A stretch of 64,000 nt of DNA from Zygnema cylindricum (Eukaryota > Streptophyta > Zygnematophyceae > Zygnematales > Zygnemataceae). A program made the position numbers and the translations under genes. Below the pieces are notes generated by a model that had not been told where the DNA came from, searched no databases, and saw nothing but the letters and a program-made list of their open reading frames with translations. The stretch covers positions 186,001 through 250,000 of the forward strand of contig JBBHKE010000271.1 of assembly GCA_037447655.1 (NCBI GenBank), in the 5' to 3' direction. Of this stretch, positions 9,801-21,600 are shown piece after piece (within the stretch, counting starts at the first letter, position 1; every line of letters begins with the position of its first letter).

Positions 9801-12800
9801 CAATACAACTAGGTGTCACTGTGCTCTTGCATTTGTTTTTTTCCTTGCAAGCTTCTCTGTTTATTCAAGAGGAATTTGACATGTGGGTGACAGGTACTTG
9901 GTTGATCGATTTGGGGATCGAATAGATCTTGATACCAATTGTATCCCTGAAAATCCAGCTGGAACAAAGATGGCAGAGGCTCTTGGGTTGGCATGGAAAG
10001 AGTATGCCAGAAACGAGTGAGTGGCCCAAAGATTACAGGAGCTTGACTTCAAAACAAGATTTATTATCCGCTGGTTATGATGCTTGCCTACTTAAATGAC
10101 TTAAATCAACTTGACCACAGAAGGTAGAAGAGGTTAATGCCTGCTGGTGTGGACTCATATGCTACCTAAAGTTGTCAATCTATTTCTCAAATTACATTTA
10201 TTGGCGTATGTAATATTGATCAATTCAACTCTATAACTTTTTCTTTTAATTTGTTGGAAAGGGGGCATCTAGCAGTAGTAAATCATGAAAAAGCATGTAT
10301 AAGTTTCTGGTTTTTTAGGTGTTATTGTTTTGATTATTGAAATACTGGTGTATCTGGGTGCCAGTCGACTGTACGCTGGGCATTGTATAGCTTGAAATCT
10401 AGAGTTGGCAGTTTTCCTTCATTTATCTCATGCAATTTTTTTGTGTTTGAAATCCTGCTGTGATGTACAGCAGTTTTTAATTTTTAGTAGATTACATGTT
10501 TGTTGTGCTGATGGTGTAGTAGATCAGGGTGAGGTTGGATGCAGAGGTGTGGTGCTGATGGTAGTACAACCTGAGGAGTACAATATGTATGATCAGCACT
10601 GGCTGACATCACTTCTATGGAAAAATCATGGAGTTCGACTCATTCGTCGAACATTAGCAGAAATTCACAATGAAGGACGTATTGCGGCAGATGGGTCCCT
10701 TCTCATGTGAGCACTTTTTGAGCAAAAATATCTATTATATGAGGAGCTCTGTGAAGTTATTGCTGTTTAACTTGGTCTGAGGGCCAATTGGCAAGCATAA
10801 GCATTTGCAGAATTTTAAGATGACAGTTTCTTGCCCCGGAAAATAGGATTGTTGTTTAACTTGGTCTGAGGGCCAATTGGTAAGCATAAGCATTGGCAGA
10901 ACTTTTAAGATGAAAGTTTCTTGCCCTGGAAAATATAATATTTTGTATGAGGTTATTGAAGCAAGGAGATTGAGGAAGCGCCATATTTAAAGAGAGTTGA
11001 TCGTAGTTAGGGTAACTTTCACGAACTTTCTGGATAGACAGGTAGTAAACTACTGTGGTTTCTGAAGCTTTTTGTTTGCCACTATGGGAACATTTTGGAT
11101 GCAGAGGGGAGCAGTTGGTTTCAGTGGTGTACTTTAGGGCAGGATATGGACCGTCAGAGTATCCTTCTTCCAAGGTAGTGATTTTCTTCTTTGCTCTGTG
11201 ATTCGACACATATTTGCTGTCCTGTTGTTGCTTGGTAGGGAGAGCTGAAGAAGGAGACGGTAGGACAAGTGCCGTTATCAGAAGAAATGTAATCTCAGTC
11301 AGATGAAACTTTCCCACTTTTCAGAGGCATATAGCTTAGGATTTTTATGTAATCTGGACACTGGAAGAGAAAGTCACTAGATCAAGATGTTGAAATGGAA
11401 TGAAGGTTCTGCGAGTAGCCAAGTTGAAGGCTCACTACAGTTTGAAAGTGTTTTGAAGCTTACAGAAAAGACTGATACAAACGAATATTCAATTAGAGGG
11501 ATGAGGCAGAGATGTGGAATTCTGATATCCAGTGGCACTGTACTGTATCGTCCTAATGTGAAGGAATGGGAGGCAAGACTGCTGATGGAACGTTCTCGGG
11601 CAGTGAAATGTCCATCTGTAGCATATCATCTCGTCGGTGCAAAGAAGATTCAGCAGGAGCTTGCTCGTCCAGGCATCATTGACAGGTCTGTTTTTTTATT
11701 TTCCTGCCTTACCAATGCATTTTACATCAAGGTCACGACAAAAAACTGCACCAATCACCTCGATTTCTGTGGTCCATTTGTTATTGAAATTTTATGTTGG
11801 TTAGCAGTTTGAGCACAGTCATGTATCAGTTACAAAAACCGTTTCAGCAATGGTAGTATACACTATAGCTCCTTATATTTTGTTGTATGCATATTTGTGA
11901 CAACATGGTGGCTCTACAGAAAGTAGCACTATCGCCACTTGGTGCATTTTCTCCGCAGTGATTAGATGTGTGACATTTGTTTTGATTGTGTTCCAAAGGC
12001 AACTTCTCTTTGTTCTTCTTGCGCAAACCTATCTAAATGACTAGCACTAAGTGCAATTTATTAGCGATGCATGTCGTTGGAAATCTTTTGGATGTGTGGA
12101 AGCTTAGATGATAATAATGATGGTGTATTGAACCTCTGCAATAATTTACATTGTGGTGTATTGTGATGGTGGTCTATCACAAACTTGTTTTTACTTTTCT
12201 AAACAGGTTCATGACAGTGCTGTTCATGCTGAGAATTCCATTAGTATGCCTAGTTATAACATGAAGATACACAAATTTGCAATATTCCAGACAAATGCTG
12301 TCAGCATCCTGTAATGATCTGTCGTTAATAGCAGTGTACCTCTTGAGATATTGAACTGCATATACTGGTCATTACATTGTACAATTAGAAAATACTGAAG
12401 TAATTATCATTGGCCAGGGATCTACTATTTTATTGGAATTGATTCTAGTACCAACCAGAACTGTTTGTAACCAAGCACGGGAACGTTGTAGGCACTTACT
12501 GGTGTCCAAAAGCCATCACATATACAACATTGAAGAGCATTTTACTTAACAGCTTTTAGTCTGAGATTGACCATTAGAACACCTCTAAGACTTACCCCTC
12601 GACAGCCTTTAGCCTGAGATTGACTTTTTGAACACCTTTCAGAATTACCACTCAACAGCTCTTACTCTGGGATTGACCGTTAGAACACTTTTATTTGAGA
12701 CTTGCCACTTTACAACTTTTAGTCTGAGATTGACCTTAATAACACTTTTAAGACTTACCACTTACCAGGTTTTAGTTTGAGATTTTTAGAATTTCTTTAA

Positions 12801-14760
12801 GACTTGCCACTCAACAGCTTTTCGTCTGAGATCTGTCATTAAAACACATTTAAGACTTACCACCAGCTTTTAGTCTGAGATTGACCACGAGAACACTAAA
12901 AAGGCTTACCACTCAACAGCTTTTAGTCAAAGATTGACCAGTTGAACATCTTTTGGTCTTAGCACTCAACAGCTTGAACTCTGAGATTTACCATTGGAAC
13001 AGATTTAAGACTTACCACTTACCAGTCTTTAGTCTGAGATTGGCCATTAGAACACCTTTAAGACTTACTACTTCCCAACTTTTAGTCTGAAATTGACCGT
13101 TAGAACACCTTTCAAGTGTTTCCACTCGACAGCTTTCAGTCTGGATTGACCATTAGAGCACCTCTGTTATCCCTGCAGGTTCCTTCCAGACGTAGGGGCT
13201 GCAACTGCTCTCAAGAAAATTTTTGCAGGATTATGGGGGCTGGAGGGAGAAGGTGCCGAGGAAGCCATAGAACAGGCACTGAGACAACCTGAGTTATATG
13301 TGCTAAAGCCGCAGCGAGAAGGGGGAGGTGAGATGCAAGATAGTCATACATAATCATAAGAATGACTGGAATAAGGGCAGTAAATTCCTTTTTTCAGTTT
13401 TTTGAGTACATTTTTTTTGTCCTCCTGTTGAATACAATAGTGTCAAGATAATTGTCATTGGATTCTATTGGATATAAGATGTCGAAGAAGAAAAATTCTG
13501 CCTGTTTGTTTTAACCTGTTTGCATAGTGATGCGTAACAGTGGTTTTTTTTTCTTTCTGATAACTACACCGCCCATAGTTATTAGAGTTGATAAAACTAA
13601 TTTGATTGCAACTTTTTTTAGTGTTAGCAACATTATTTAAGGACGTGGACTATAATCTGCCACGTCCCCTTGCGCTAAATTAGTATTATTAATTCTAATT
13701 TTGCATCAACACTAATAAATCCTTAATGCTAAAAACGATGGGCGGTGTAGTGTAGAGAAAACAATGCATCAGTAACCAATTTATTGGACTGATGTATGGT
13801 GATGGTCAGAGAGGCAGTTTAAGGACCTTTAGGCGTGGCTATTATAGAGAAAGGCTATTGACGATGATTGATGAATGTATAATGATGATGGATGATGATT
13901 ATGTATAGTTTTGTGGATTCCAGGCAATAATGTGTACGGCGTACATGTGAGAGATAAGCTTCTTCAGTTGAGAGACCAGAACAATGGGAAGGAGCTCGCT
14001 GCCTATATTCTCATGCAACGAATTTTCCCACCGATTCATCCTAAACACCTTTTGAGATCTGGGAAATGGATCTATGAAGACACTCTGTCAGAGCTTGGCA
14101 TCTATAGCACCTACCTCAGGTCCGTTCTCCATATGATTCTCAATTAAGAAATTGATTTCTTCATTCTAAAACAACCTTCTTTTTTCTAAAACAACTTTTA
14201 ATTGCCCTGAGCTGAATTTTTGCAGTGGGGAAGTTGTTTCAGCTGTCAGTCTCTTCTTATGTGGGGAAGAAGATTCATGTATAATTTTGGATTTTATACA
14301 AAAAACAAACATTGAATTGCTACCACTTTTTGAGCAGATTGTCTTTCTTTTAGCAACTCAAAAAATACAGGTTACACTTTCTCTTTCCTTTTGACGTAGT
14401 AATTTAGTGCTTATAATTTGCAGCTATAACTTTTATTTTACTTGCCTGTATATAATGTTATGGATAGTGGCAAATTGAGCTTTAGGCAAAGCATTGTCTC
14501 CCCTGTTATAAATTCATTTTGTTGAAATTGTAATGGTTCACTATATGGTTTTAGTAAATTTTAAGTTTCGGTTATTAGGAAAATGGCACGTTGTCTATTT
14601 AGTAAGAGTTGGTGGCAAAACTTTGTGCAGAAACGGGGACAAAATAGTGTTGAACAAACAAGCGGGTCACCTTTTGCGCACAAAAACGGCAACTTCAGAT
14701 GAGGGTGGAGTGGCTACTGGTTTTGCTGTTCTCGATAGCCCCTATTTGATCTCGTCTTGA
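6847..14760 (+). CDS. GSH2: Glutathione synthetase, 11 exons, complete
   Basis: Adds glycine to gamma-glutamylcysteine with ATP, the last step of glutathione synthesis. Exons read: 6847-7008, 7680-7849, 8376-8451, 9325-9455, 9894-10016, 10545-10706, 11105-11174, 11564-11685, 13179-13327, 13924-14119, 14631-14760. All phases agree, giving 1491 nt and 496 residues, the usual length for the eukaryotic family. Diagnostic segments in order are [78 protein letters not shown], the Gly-rich ATP loop [20 protein letters not shown], and [15 protein letters not shown] near the C-terminus. The N-terminus (MAAKSTVAG) is short, with no clear plastid transit peptide, so the product may be cytosolic. The third exon could start 3 nt earlier (8373). 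The gene converges with the amine oxidase, whose stop is 846 bases away. Confidence 0.95.
10760..10940 (+). repeat. 90-bp tandem duplication in a GSH2 intron
   Basis: Two adjacent copies begin ttgctgtttaacttggtctg and ttgttgtttaacttggtctg about 90 bases apart and both end in tttcttgccc(c/t)ggaaaata. They lie in the intron before exon 7. Confidence 0.85.
12548..13175 (+). repeat. 53-bp minisatellite, about 12 copies, in GSH2 intron 8
   Basis: The unit is roughly cagcttttagtctgagattg, then accattagaacacctttaag, then acttaccactcaa. I count about 12 diverged copies in a row. The last copy merges into the splice acceptor of exon 9 (tccctgcag at 13170-13178). Confidence 0.85.
13565..13749. mobile_element. 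MITE with CTACACCGCCCAT ends in GSH2 intron 9
   Basis: Inverted ends tacaccgcccat and atgggcggtgta enclose about 185 bp with no coding potential. TA is present at both outer ends, consistent with a 2-bp TA target duplication. Related ends occur at 31334, 50643 and 61133. Confidence 0.65.
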
Positions 14761-15606
14761 TCTTCAGGCCCAGGTGGAGAGATCAAATACAGGTTTTGAG
14801 GTTAACAGTGACAAGTCTCATCGTTTTATTTCCAACAGCAGGCCGATTTGGAAACTTAAATCGGAAGTAATTTCGAGTTTTTTTTTTTTTTTTTTTATTT
14901 TTAAATAAGCCAAAGAGATTGTGTTGCCTTTGTAAATGACATTCTCTTGATAGTATTTTCTGTCGACTACTATAGTTTCCACGTTGTCTAAGTATGGTGT
15001 AGTCGAAGGATTATCACTTGGGAGCTTATGGAGTGGCAGTATTTTTATTTGCAAAGAACAGTAATAGTTTCCTGATTGGTTTTTAATATTCTTTGTCAAG
15101 TTAACTGGCTCACCTTAGCCACTAATAAAAATCATAGCCAATCCTTTTGGCTTTCAGATATTCTGTTTTCGGTTTTGAAAAACAGTGACCTTCACGTCCG
15201 TGGTAGTTGTAGAGAAAAAAACATCACAAAGATATGGTAGTAACCGTTGTCTATATTACTAAGAAAAAATACAAGTTTTTGAAGTATGTACCACTCTAAT
15301 GAATGTGTACCATTATCCTTCGAACGTGGTCTTTTAGTGTATGCATCCAAAATGTAGAAGAATGTGAATCTCCTTATTGTGATGCAAAAAAAAAAGAATC
15401 TGACAATTGTCTCCACTAAAGCTTGCGTATATTCTTCACCAAAACCCTACTTAGAAAGTAGAGAATAAACATGCCATATTTTCCACCAGCATGGAAAAAG
15501 AAGCTTATTTGACTTTGGAAATATACAAAGTGTCATCTGTAATCCAGGCTTTACCCTGACTATTTTAGATGAACATCAAATTAGGTCCATTTATGCACTA
15601 TTTTTA
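14761..15606. other. Spacer between convergent GSH2 and amine oxidase genes
   Basis: Contains both 3' untranslated regions. A T-run of about 20 lies at 14880-14898. Short frames here show no recognisable domain. Polyadenylation sites cannot be placed with confidence. Confidence 0.5.
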
Positions 15607-18600
15607 CTATAGTTTACTTATTTTAAATGAATTTATGACCTCTTTGGCCGCCCTCTCTCCTGTATCTAGAGCTGCTTGCATGCATGGATTAACTCCAACA
15701 TGTGTTGCTTCTCCCGCGAAAAATATATTTTTACCAATCGGTTTTGACAGTACTTCTCTTGACCCAAATGCTCCAATTGTAGGATAAGTATACGCTCCTT
15801 TAATGTAAGGCACTTTCGACCAATCAAAAACAACCCCACCCACAAAACTAGAGGATGCAGGATATTTTGCCTTATCAATTATCTTCATTTGATTTTGAGT
15901 TGCTGTAGTAGGAATACATAAATTTCGAGAGTCTTTAGTGACTTCAATTTTTAAGCAGGAGTTAGCATCTTGAGTGCAGGTACTTTTCTGCATAAAAACC
16001 TTTTTGTGGGAATTACATGTGTTGTTATCCAAAAGCTTTGACTTTTGAGAGGATTGGATCGTTAACTCTTTCAAGTTATCAGTATTACAAGAACTTTGAC
16101 CGTTTAACATGGAATTTGACATCGATAAATCATTCTTGGCGCCGAATATTTTATCGAGTTGAGAAAGGGCTCGTTGAAAAATTTCTCCTTCCAATAGAGA
16201 ACAAATCCTCGAAGCCTGTTCCCCAGCCGCAAATCCTACGGCCACAAATTTCCCAAGAGGTGGTAAATTGGGAGAATGCCTCACATTTCTCTCTTTTGAA
16301 GTCGAAATCGGGTATTGGGTCATCCAAATTTCGGGCAAAAAACATCCCGAACAAACAATATCGAAAAGATCTTCTGGCGAAAATTGCATCGAGAACGACA
16401 TTATCACCTGCAAAAACGGTAAAAACTCTTTTTAGGCACCCTTTTTTTGTTACACCTCTTAGTTAGGTACTAAACTGGCAAAAAAAAGGTTCGAGCTTTT
16501 TCATAACCTCTCACCACTGTTGTCAAAATTAAACCGATCGTCCCCTAAAACAAAGAGATTCATACTTTTAAGGTTTTCAATCTTAATGCCTTTATGTTTT
16601 AACCATATATATTTGTGGTGCTTAACACAGAGGGTTTTCTGACAGTTGGTTACTCATTTCAGGTAGTTATCTCAGCTTAATTATTGGGGTTTTCGATGAT
16701 TATTAGCGAATTTGAATAAAATTAACAACATCAGGTGTTTGACAATATTGGTAAAAACAGATACATTGTATCAAGCTTTTATATTCACCCAATAAGCAAC
16801 ACTACTACTACATATGCATATAAAGTATGGGAAAAATGGTTTGTTCAATACAGAGATATAATGGCTTATTTCTGTGCAACATTCAACTCTAGAAGGTTAA
16901 ACTAGTACTTAAACTGGGAATTAACGAAAACGCCTAAACAACCTTGATTTTTATTAAAGCTTATAGCATCAATTAACTTCTATGTTTTTTAACCTTAAGA
17001 TACAAAATAGTGTTAACAATATGGCCAAACGTGTCAAATGTATGGCCAGAAAGTCACCACACCACCCATTCCTAAACTAATACTATTGATTCTATTTTTT
17101 TATTAACACTAATAATGCAATTACTCTAATAACAATGAATACCTTCATCTTTTCGATCAAACTTCTTTCCACCAGAAGAACACGTTTTCAGTTATAGACA
17201 CTACCGCATTTATCATGATCAGTTTGTCATCCATAACCTAAAATTTAAAACTATTGTACATCTGTTTCACAGTTTTCTAGGCTACACAAAATGAGTTGAT
17301 ATAGACTACCACTTGATTTAAAAAATAATGAAATTATGAATTGTGAATGAAAATCCGTGAATTTTGCTCTAAAATCCAAACTAAGTGTTAATACTAAACC
17401 TTATAGAACTCTACCATACTATACGAAAAAATATGAAGTTCATACTTCACAAATAATACAGTCGAAAAACTACGTTCAGACCCAAACCATGTGGCACATG
17501 TACATTCAAAGTCATTTTTGAGGGGAAACTGTTACTGAACAAAAACGGCAACAAAACGTAGTTTACATGTATATCCCATATGTATCTATACGTAAGGGGA
17601 TGAGAACAGGAAAAGGATGTACACCAGTACATGTACTCATGAAGGCTACTGTTGTTTTTCGCCGTCAAAATTGATGAAATAAACGGTTCAGATTCACCTT
17701 ATCTATATGTTTTAACCCTAAACAAACACATTCGGACACTTGACTTTTGAACTCATAGGGAAAATTCGACCTTAGAAAACTTACGCCTGATGTTGGGATT
17801 CTTTGAGTCGAACTCAATACTCATCGCTCGCATTTTTCATATTATAAACGAAAAATCATTATACTATTAATGACCGTAATTTTGTTCACTGATAAAATCA
17901 AGCAATGATGCAATTGAAACGCCCTTTACATAAAACCCTGAAAATCACGAGGTCCCTATTTCCTTTGAGACACACACGTAAGCGCTAAAATCCCTAAATC
18001 CCCTAGAATACCCATCTTTTCCACTCCTACGTTTTCTCTCCTTCTCACTTAGCAATTTCTTTTCGAGAAGAGAGAACCCTCACCTTTACTGCGTTAGACA
18101 TTCCTATTGCCTTTATGGCCATCGCTTTTTCGAGAGGAAGTGGTGGGTCAAAACAAATGTCTCCATCTTTGAGCACCGTCTGTCATTGGAAAAAAAAAAC
18201 CTTTACCCATTAATACTACAAGTACCGATTATTACTACATTGTTGGTGGACATTGTGTCCTTACATGTTAAGAGAGGACGTGATATAGTTGCAAACTCTA
18301 ACCTTTAGTAGGGAGGACAAGAAACATTTTTCCAGCCTTTTTTTAGATACATATTCTTCCTTTCGAGAGGACGGGAAACAAACTCGAGCCTAATATACTT
18401 CCATATTCTAACCTTTAGTAAAAAAGGACGAGAAGTTAACTTCTAACCGTAACTATATGTCGTCCTCTCTACTAAAAGTGAGAATCTGAAACATTTGAAT
18501 GAGGCCGTATTGTGTTCTTGTTTGTTTCCCATCTGCTCTACTAAAGGTGATAATCTGTAATCATAATCAGTGTGGAAATTTATTTCCCGTCCACTCTACT

Positions 18601-21600
18601 AAAGGTAAGAATGTGTCACTATAAATAGCATGGAAGTTTGTTTATTGTCCTCCCTGCTTAAGGTAAGAGTTTGTAACTGTATCCCACCCTCTACTAAAAG
18701 TGAAAACATGTAACTCTTATTAGTGGGGATAACGAGGCGTATTATGTGTTCCTGGTTGTTCCTACCCTACTAAAGAGACGCTGTAACCATTAATCAGTGT
18801 GGAAGTTTTTCTACTAAAGGTTAGTATACGACACTAAAAAAAGTGTAAAAAGTGTTGAAGGTTGTTTTCCGCCCTCGCTGCTTGAGGTAAGAGTATGCAA
18901 GTATATGAGGCCAAAATATATGTTCCCTTGTTTGTTTCCATCTTCTCCACTAAAGGTGACAACCTGTCACTAGAATATGAGTGGAACTTGAGTTTCTTTC
19001 CTGTCCTCTCTATGAAAGGTGAGAATTTGTAACTGTAACGGGTGTGGAAATGAAAAGAAAAACGCTTTATTATAAATTACTAATTTCAATTTGAGTCTTT
19101 CAATATATACAAAACGGTCATACGCAAAAAACTCACCCCTGTGACAAAATGGGTGCTCGCATGACGTTTGTGATTTTTTCAGGTTTTTTACCATGTTGTT
19201 GGCTCTTACAAACAAACATTCAAATGTTATTCGAATATGAACAACCATTCTGTTTTTCTGTTTAGCCTGACAATGAATGAATGTAGGAAGCTTTGAAAAA
19301 CTCATCTTACCAGTGGAACCGTTATAATTATTTTTTTGGCGGAGACATATTTTCCTTTGTCATTTTCTATTCTCAATATCCTATCTTGACTTCCGTATTG
19401 AATTGTTGTCACCGGCCAATCACACCTTACCTACCCAACCCCAAAAAAAAATAAAAAAATTATAAACTATATCACGCAGAAATTGCAAAATAGTAGCAAA
19501 AACATGAACGGGATCTCTTAAAAACATCGACAAGGTTTTGGTACAGTGTAAGAACTGTCTAACTGTGTTTTTCTTTTTATATGGAAAGAGGTGAAAAACT
19601 GCAACCAGGAAACCAGGTATCAAATCCATAAATCAAAATTTTTGATTCGATCTTCACAATTTTGTCTGTATAAAAACAGTCGACACAAAAAAACGCAAAA
19701 AGTTACATAAAAGTGATAAAAAGAATCCTTGTGAACTCGTATTGCTATTGATATGAGCCCCACAAACAGGATAAGAATAAACAGGACAATGACGAAATAA
19801 GATAAAAAACGAAAAATAATGTACCTTAAGGCTTTTTGCAAGCCAGTGAATGACGGACGAAAGGGGACGATCAAGAATTAAATATGTGTCCCCATATGTC
19901 CAATTTTGTGCCTCATGAATACATTCACGTAAACCGAGCGTTTGAAGAGAACAACCAAAGTCATTTGCGTAAATAGCTGCCAAAGCCAAAAGATTTCCTA
20001 GTTTCTTTTCAGATTTTTTTAAAAGTTTTTAGCAACCTTTTCCACGTTTTCTGGCGCTCGTCTTAGCAATTTTTCTGGGTCTTTTCCGAGTCCTGAACTG
20101 CTCTCTTCATGGGCCATAGGCGGATTGCTAAAGGTTGTCCATAATTTTTTGGGTTTTTGGGGTTTTTACCATTTTTAGGGTTTGTATAATCTTTAAATTT
20201 TAGCTTTCCTTTTACAGAGAATTCTTAATACAGAATTTCTGAGGAGGGGACAACCATGATTTCATTTTCTATGATAGAATCATAGATAAGACATGCAACT
20301 TAACTCACACTCTTCCAACAAAACAGAAAATGACAACTGGCAAATTTTAGTTTGAAAAACGAAAATCTCCTTCCAATAGCCCGAGGTACCTTCCACACAC
20401 TGCCGATTGCTATTAGTCTAGAGGACTAAATAGTGTTAAAGCGGAATTAGTATCAATAATACTAATTTAGTGCAGAGTGGCATAACCGATTAAAGACCAT
20501 TCCCTCAAAGTGTCACTAACACTAGTTTTGTGGTTTTCAGTAAAAAGTTGCGACCAAATTACTGTTAGAGAGAGAGGGAGAGGGGGAAGGAGGGAGATGG
20601 AGAAGAAGGAGGAGGGTTGGGGAAAGGACTCTCCTTTCACCTTCTCTGATTTCCTCCCTCCCTTTTTTCCCTCTCCTCTCATGTCGCATGCGAATGTCTT
20701 TCTGCCCCTCTGATTCCCCTCTCCTTCTCCCTCTTCCTCTCTTCTTTTCTCGAGAGGGAAAAGGATAGATAGAGAGAGAGGGAGAAGGAGATGGGAGAGG
20801 GAGAGCGGGAGGTACGGATAGTGTACTCACATTCGGCAAAATGAAGTTGGGATAAAGAAGCTCCCTTTTGCAAAAGATATTCAGCGACTGAAATATCCTG
20901 GCCTGTTAATTTCTCCTGGGCCATGGCTCCAAATAGTTTATGGATGAATATAATATCTGGATGGTCCTCTGCCTCCTCTCCAAGAAGAAGACTTCCGGTA
21001 TCGCCAAAAAAGTATCGATCGGGTGGGCAAAGTTAAGGACCACACATTTGTTTTGTACTATTATCATTTTATAGCAGACAATTTTTTTTGTATTAGAATA
21101 ACTTTATTTTAAAACTACTGTCTTGTACTATTATTCTATTTGAGAATGTTGTACCAAGTTGTTCTGTCATGGTTGCTGTTTTATTTAATACGCAAACCTT
21201 CTTTTTCCTAAACCTCTGAAAAGTAGTAAAAAAGTCCAAAAAAGTCTTTTCAAATACGCTAAATCTCTCAAGCTCATCAGAGTGATGTCCATCTTATTCA
21301 GGAAAGGAGAGGAGGAGAGGGAAAGGAAACGAGAAAGAGAGCCTTTTGTTCAAAGCAAGGATTCTTGAAGGACTTCTCTGCCACTGGAAAAAAGCTCAAT
21401 ACTGCATTAATTCCTTATGCCCAATGATCAACGTCAATTTTTTATGTCTGCTCTTTAGTATCCAATGCTCCATGTATATTTGGATATAATACGGAATTAT
21501 TCATATTATGAGGAATTATTCATATTATGAGGAATTATTCATATAATATCTTATGTCCAACATTCAGTATCTAATGCTCCACAACGGGCACCATTTCTAT

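Noticed and set aside
19420-19629. Hydrophobic minus-strand frame MDLIPGFLVAVFHLF
   Set aside because: It lies in an amine oxidase intron, ends just before the VRCDWPVTTIQYG exon and lacks relation to it.
20467-20839. Overlapping Arg/Glu- and Ser/Pro-rich frames on both strands
   Set aside because: The stretch is a purine/pyrimidine-rich low-complexity block in an amine oxidase intron, next to exon 3.
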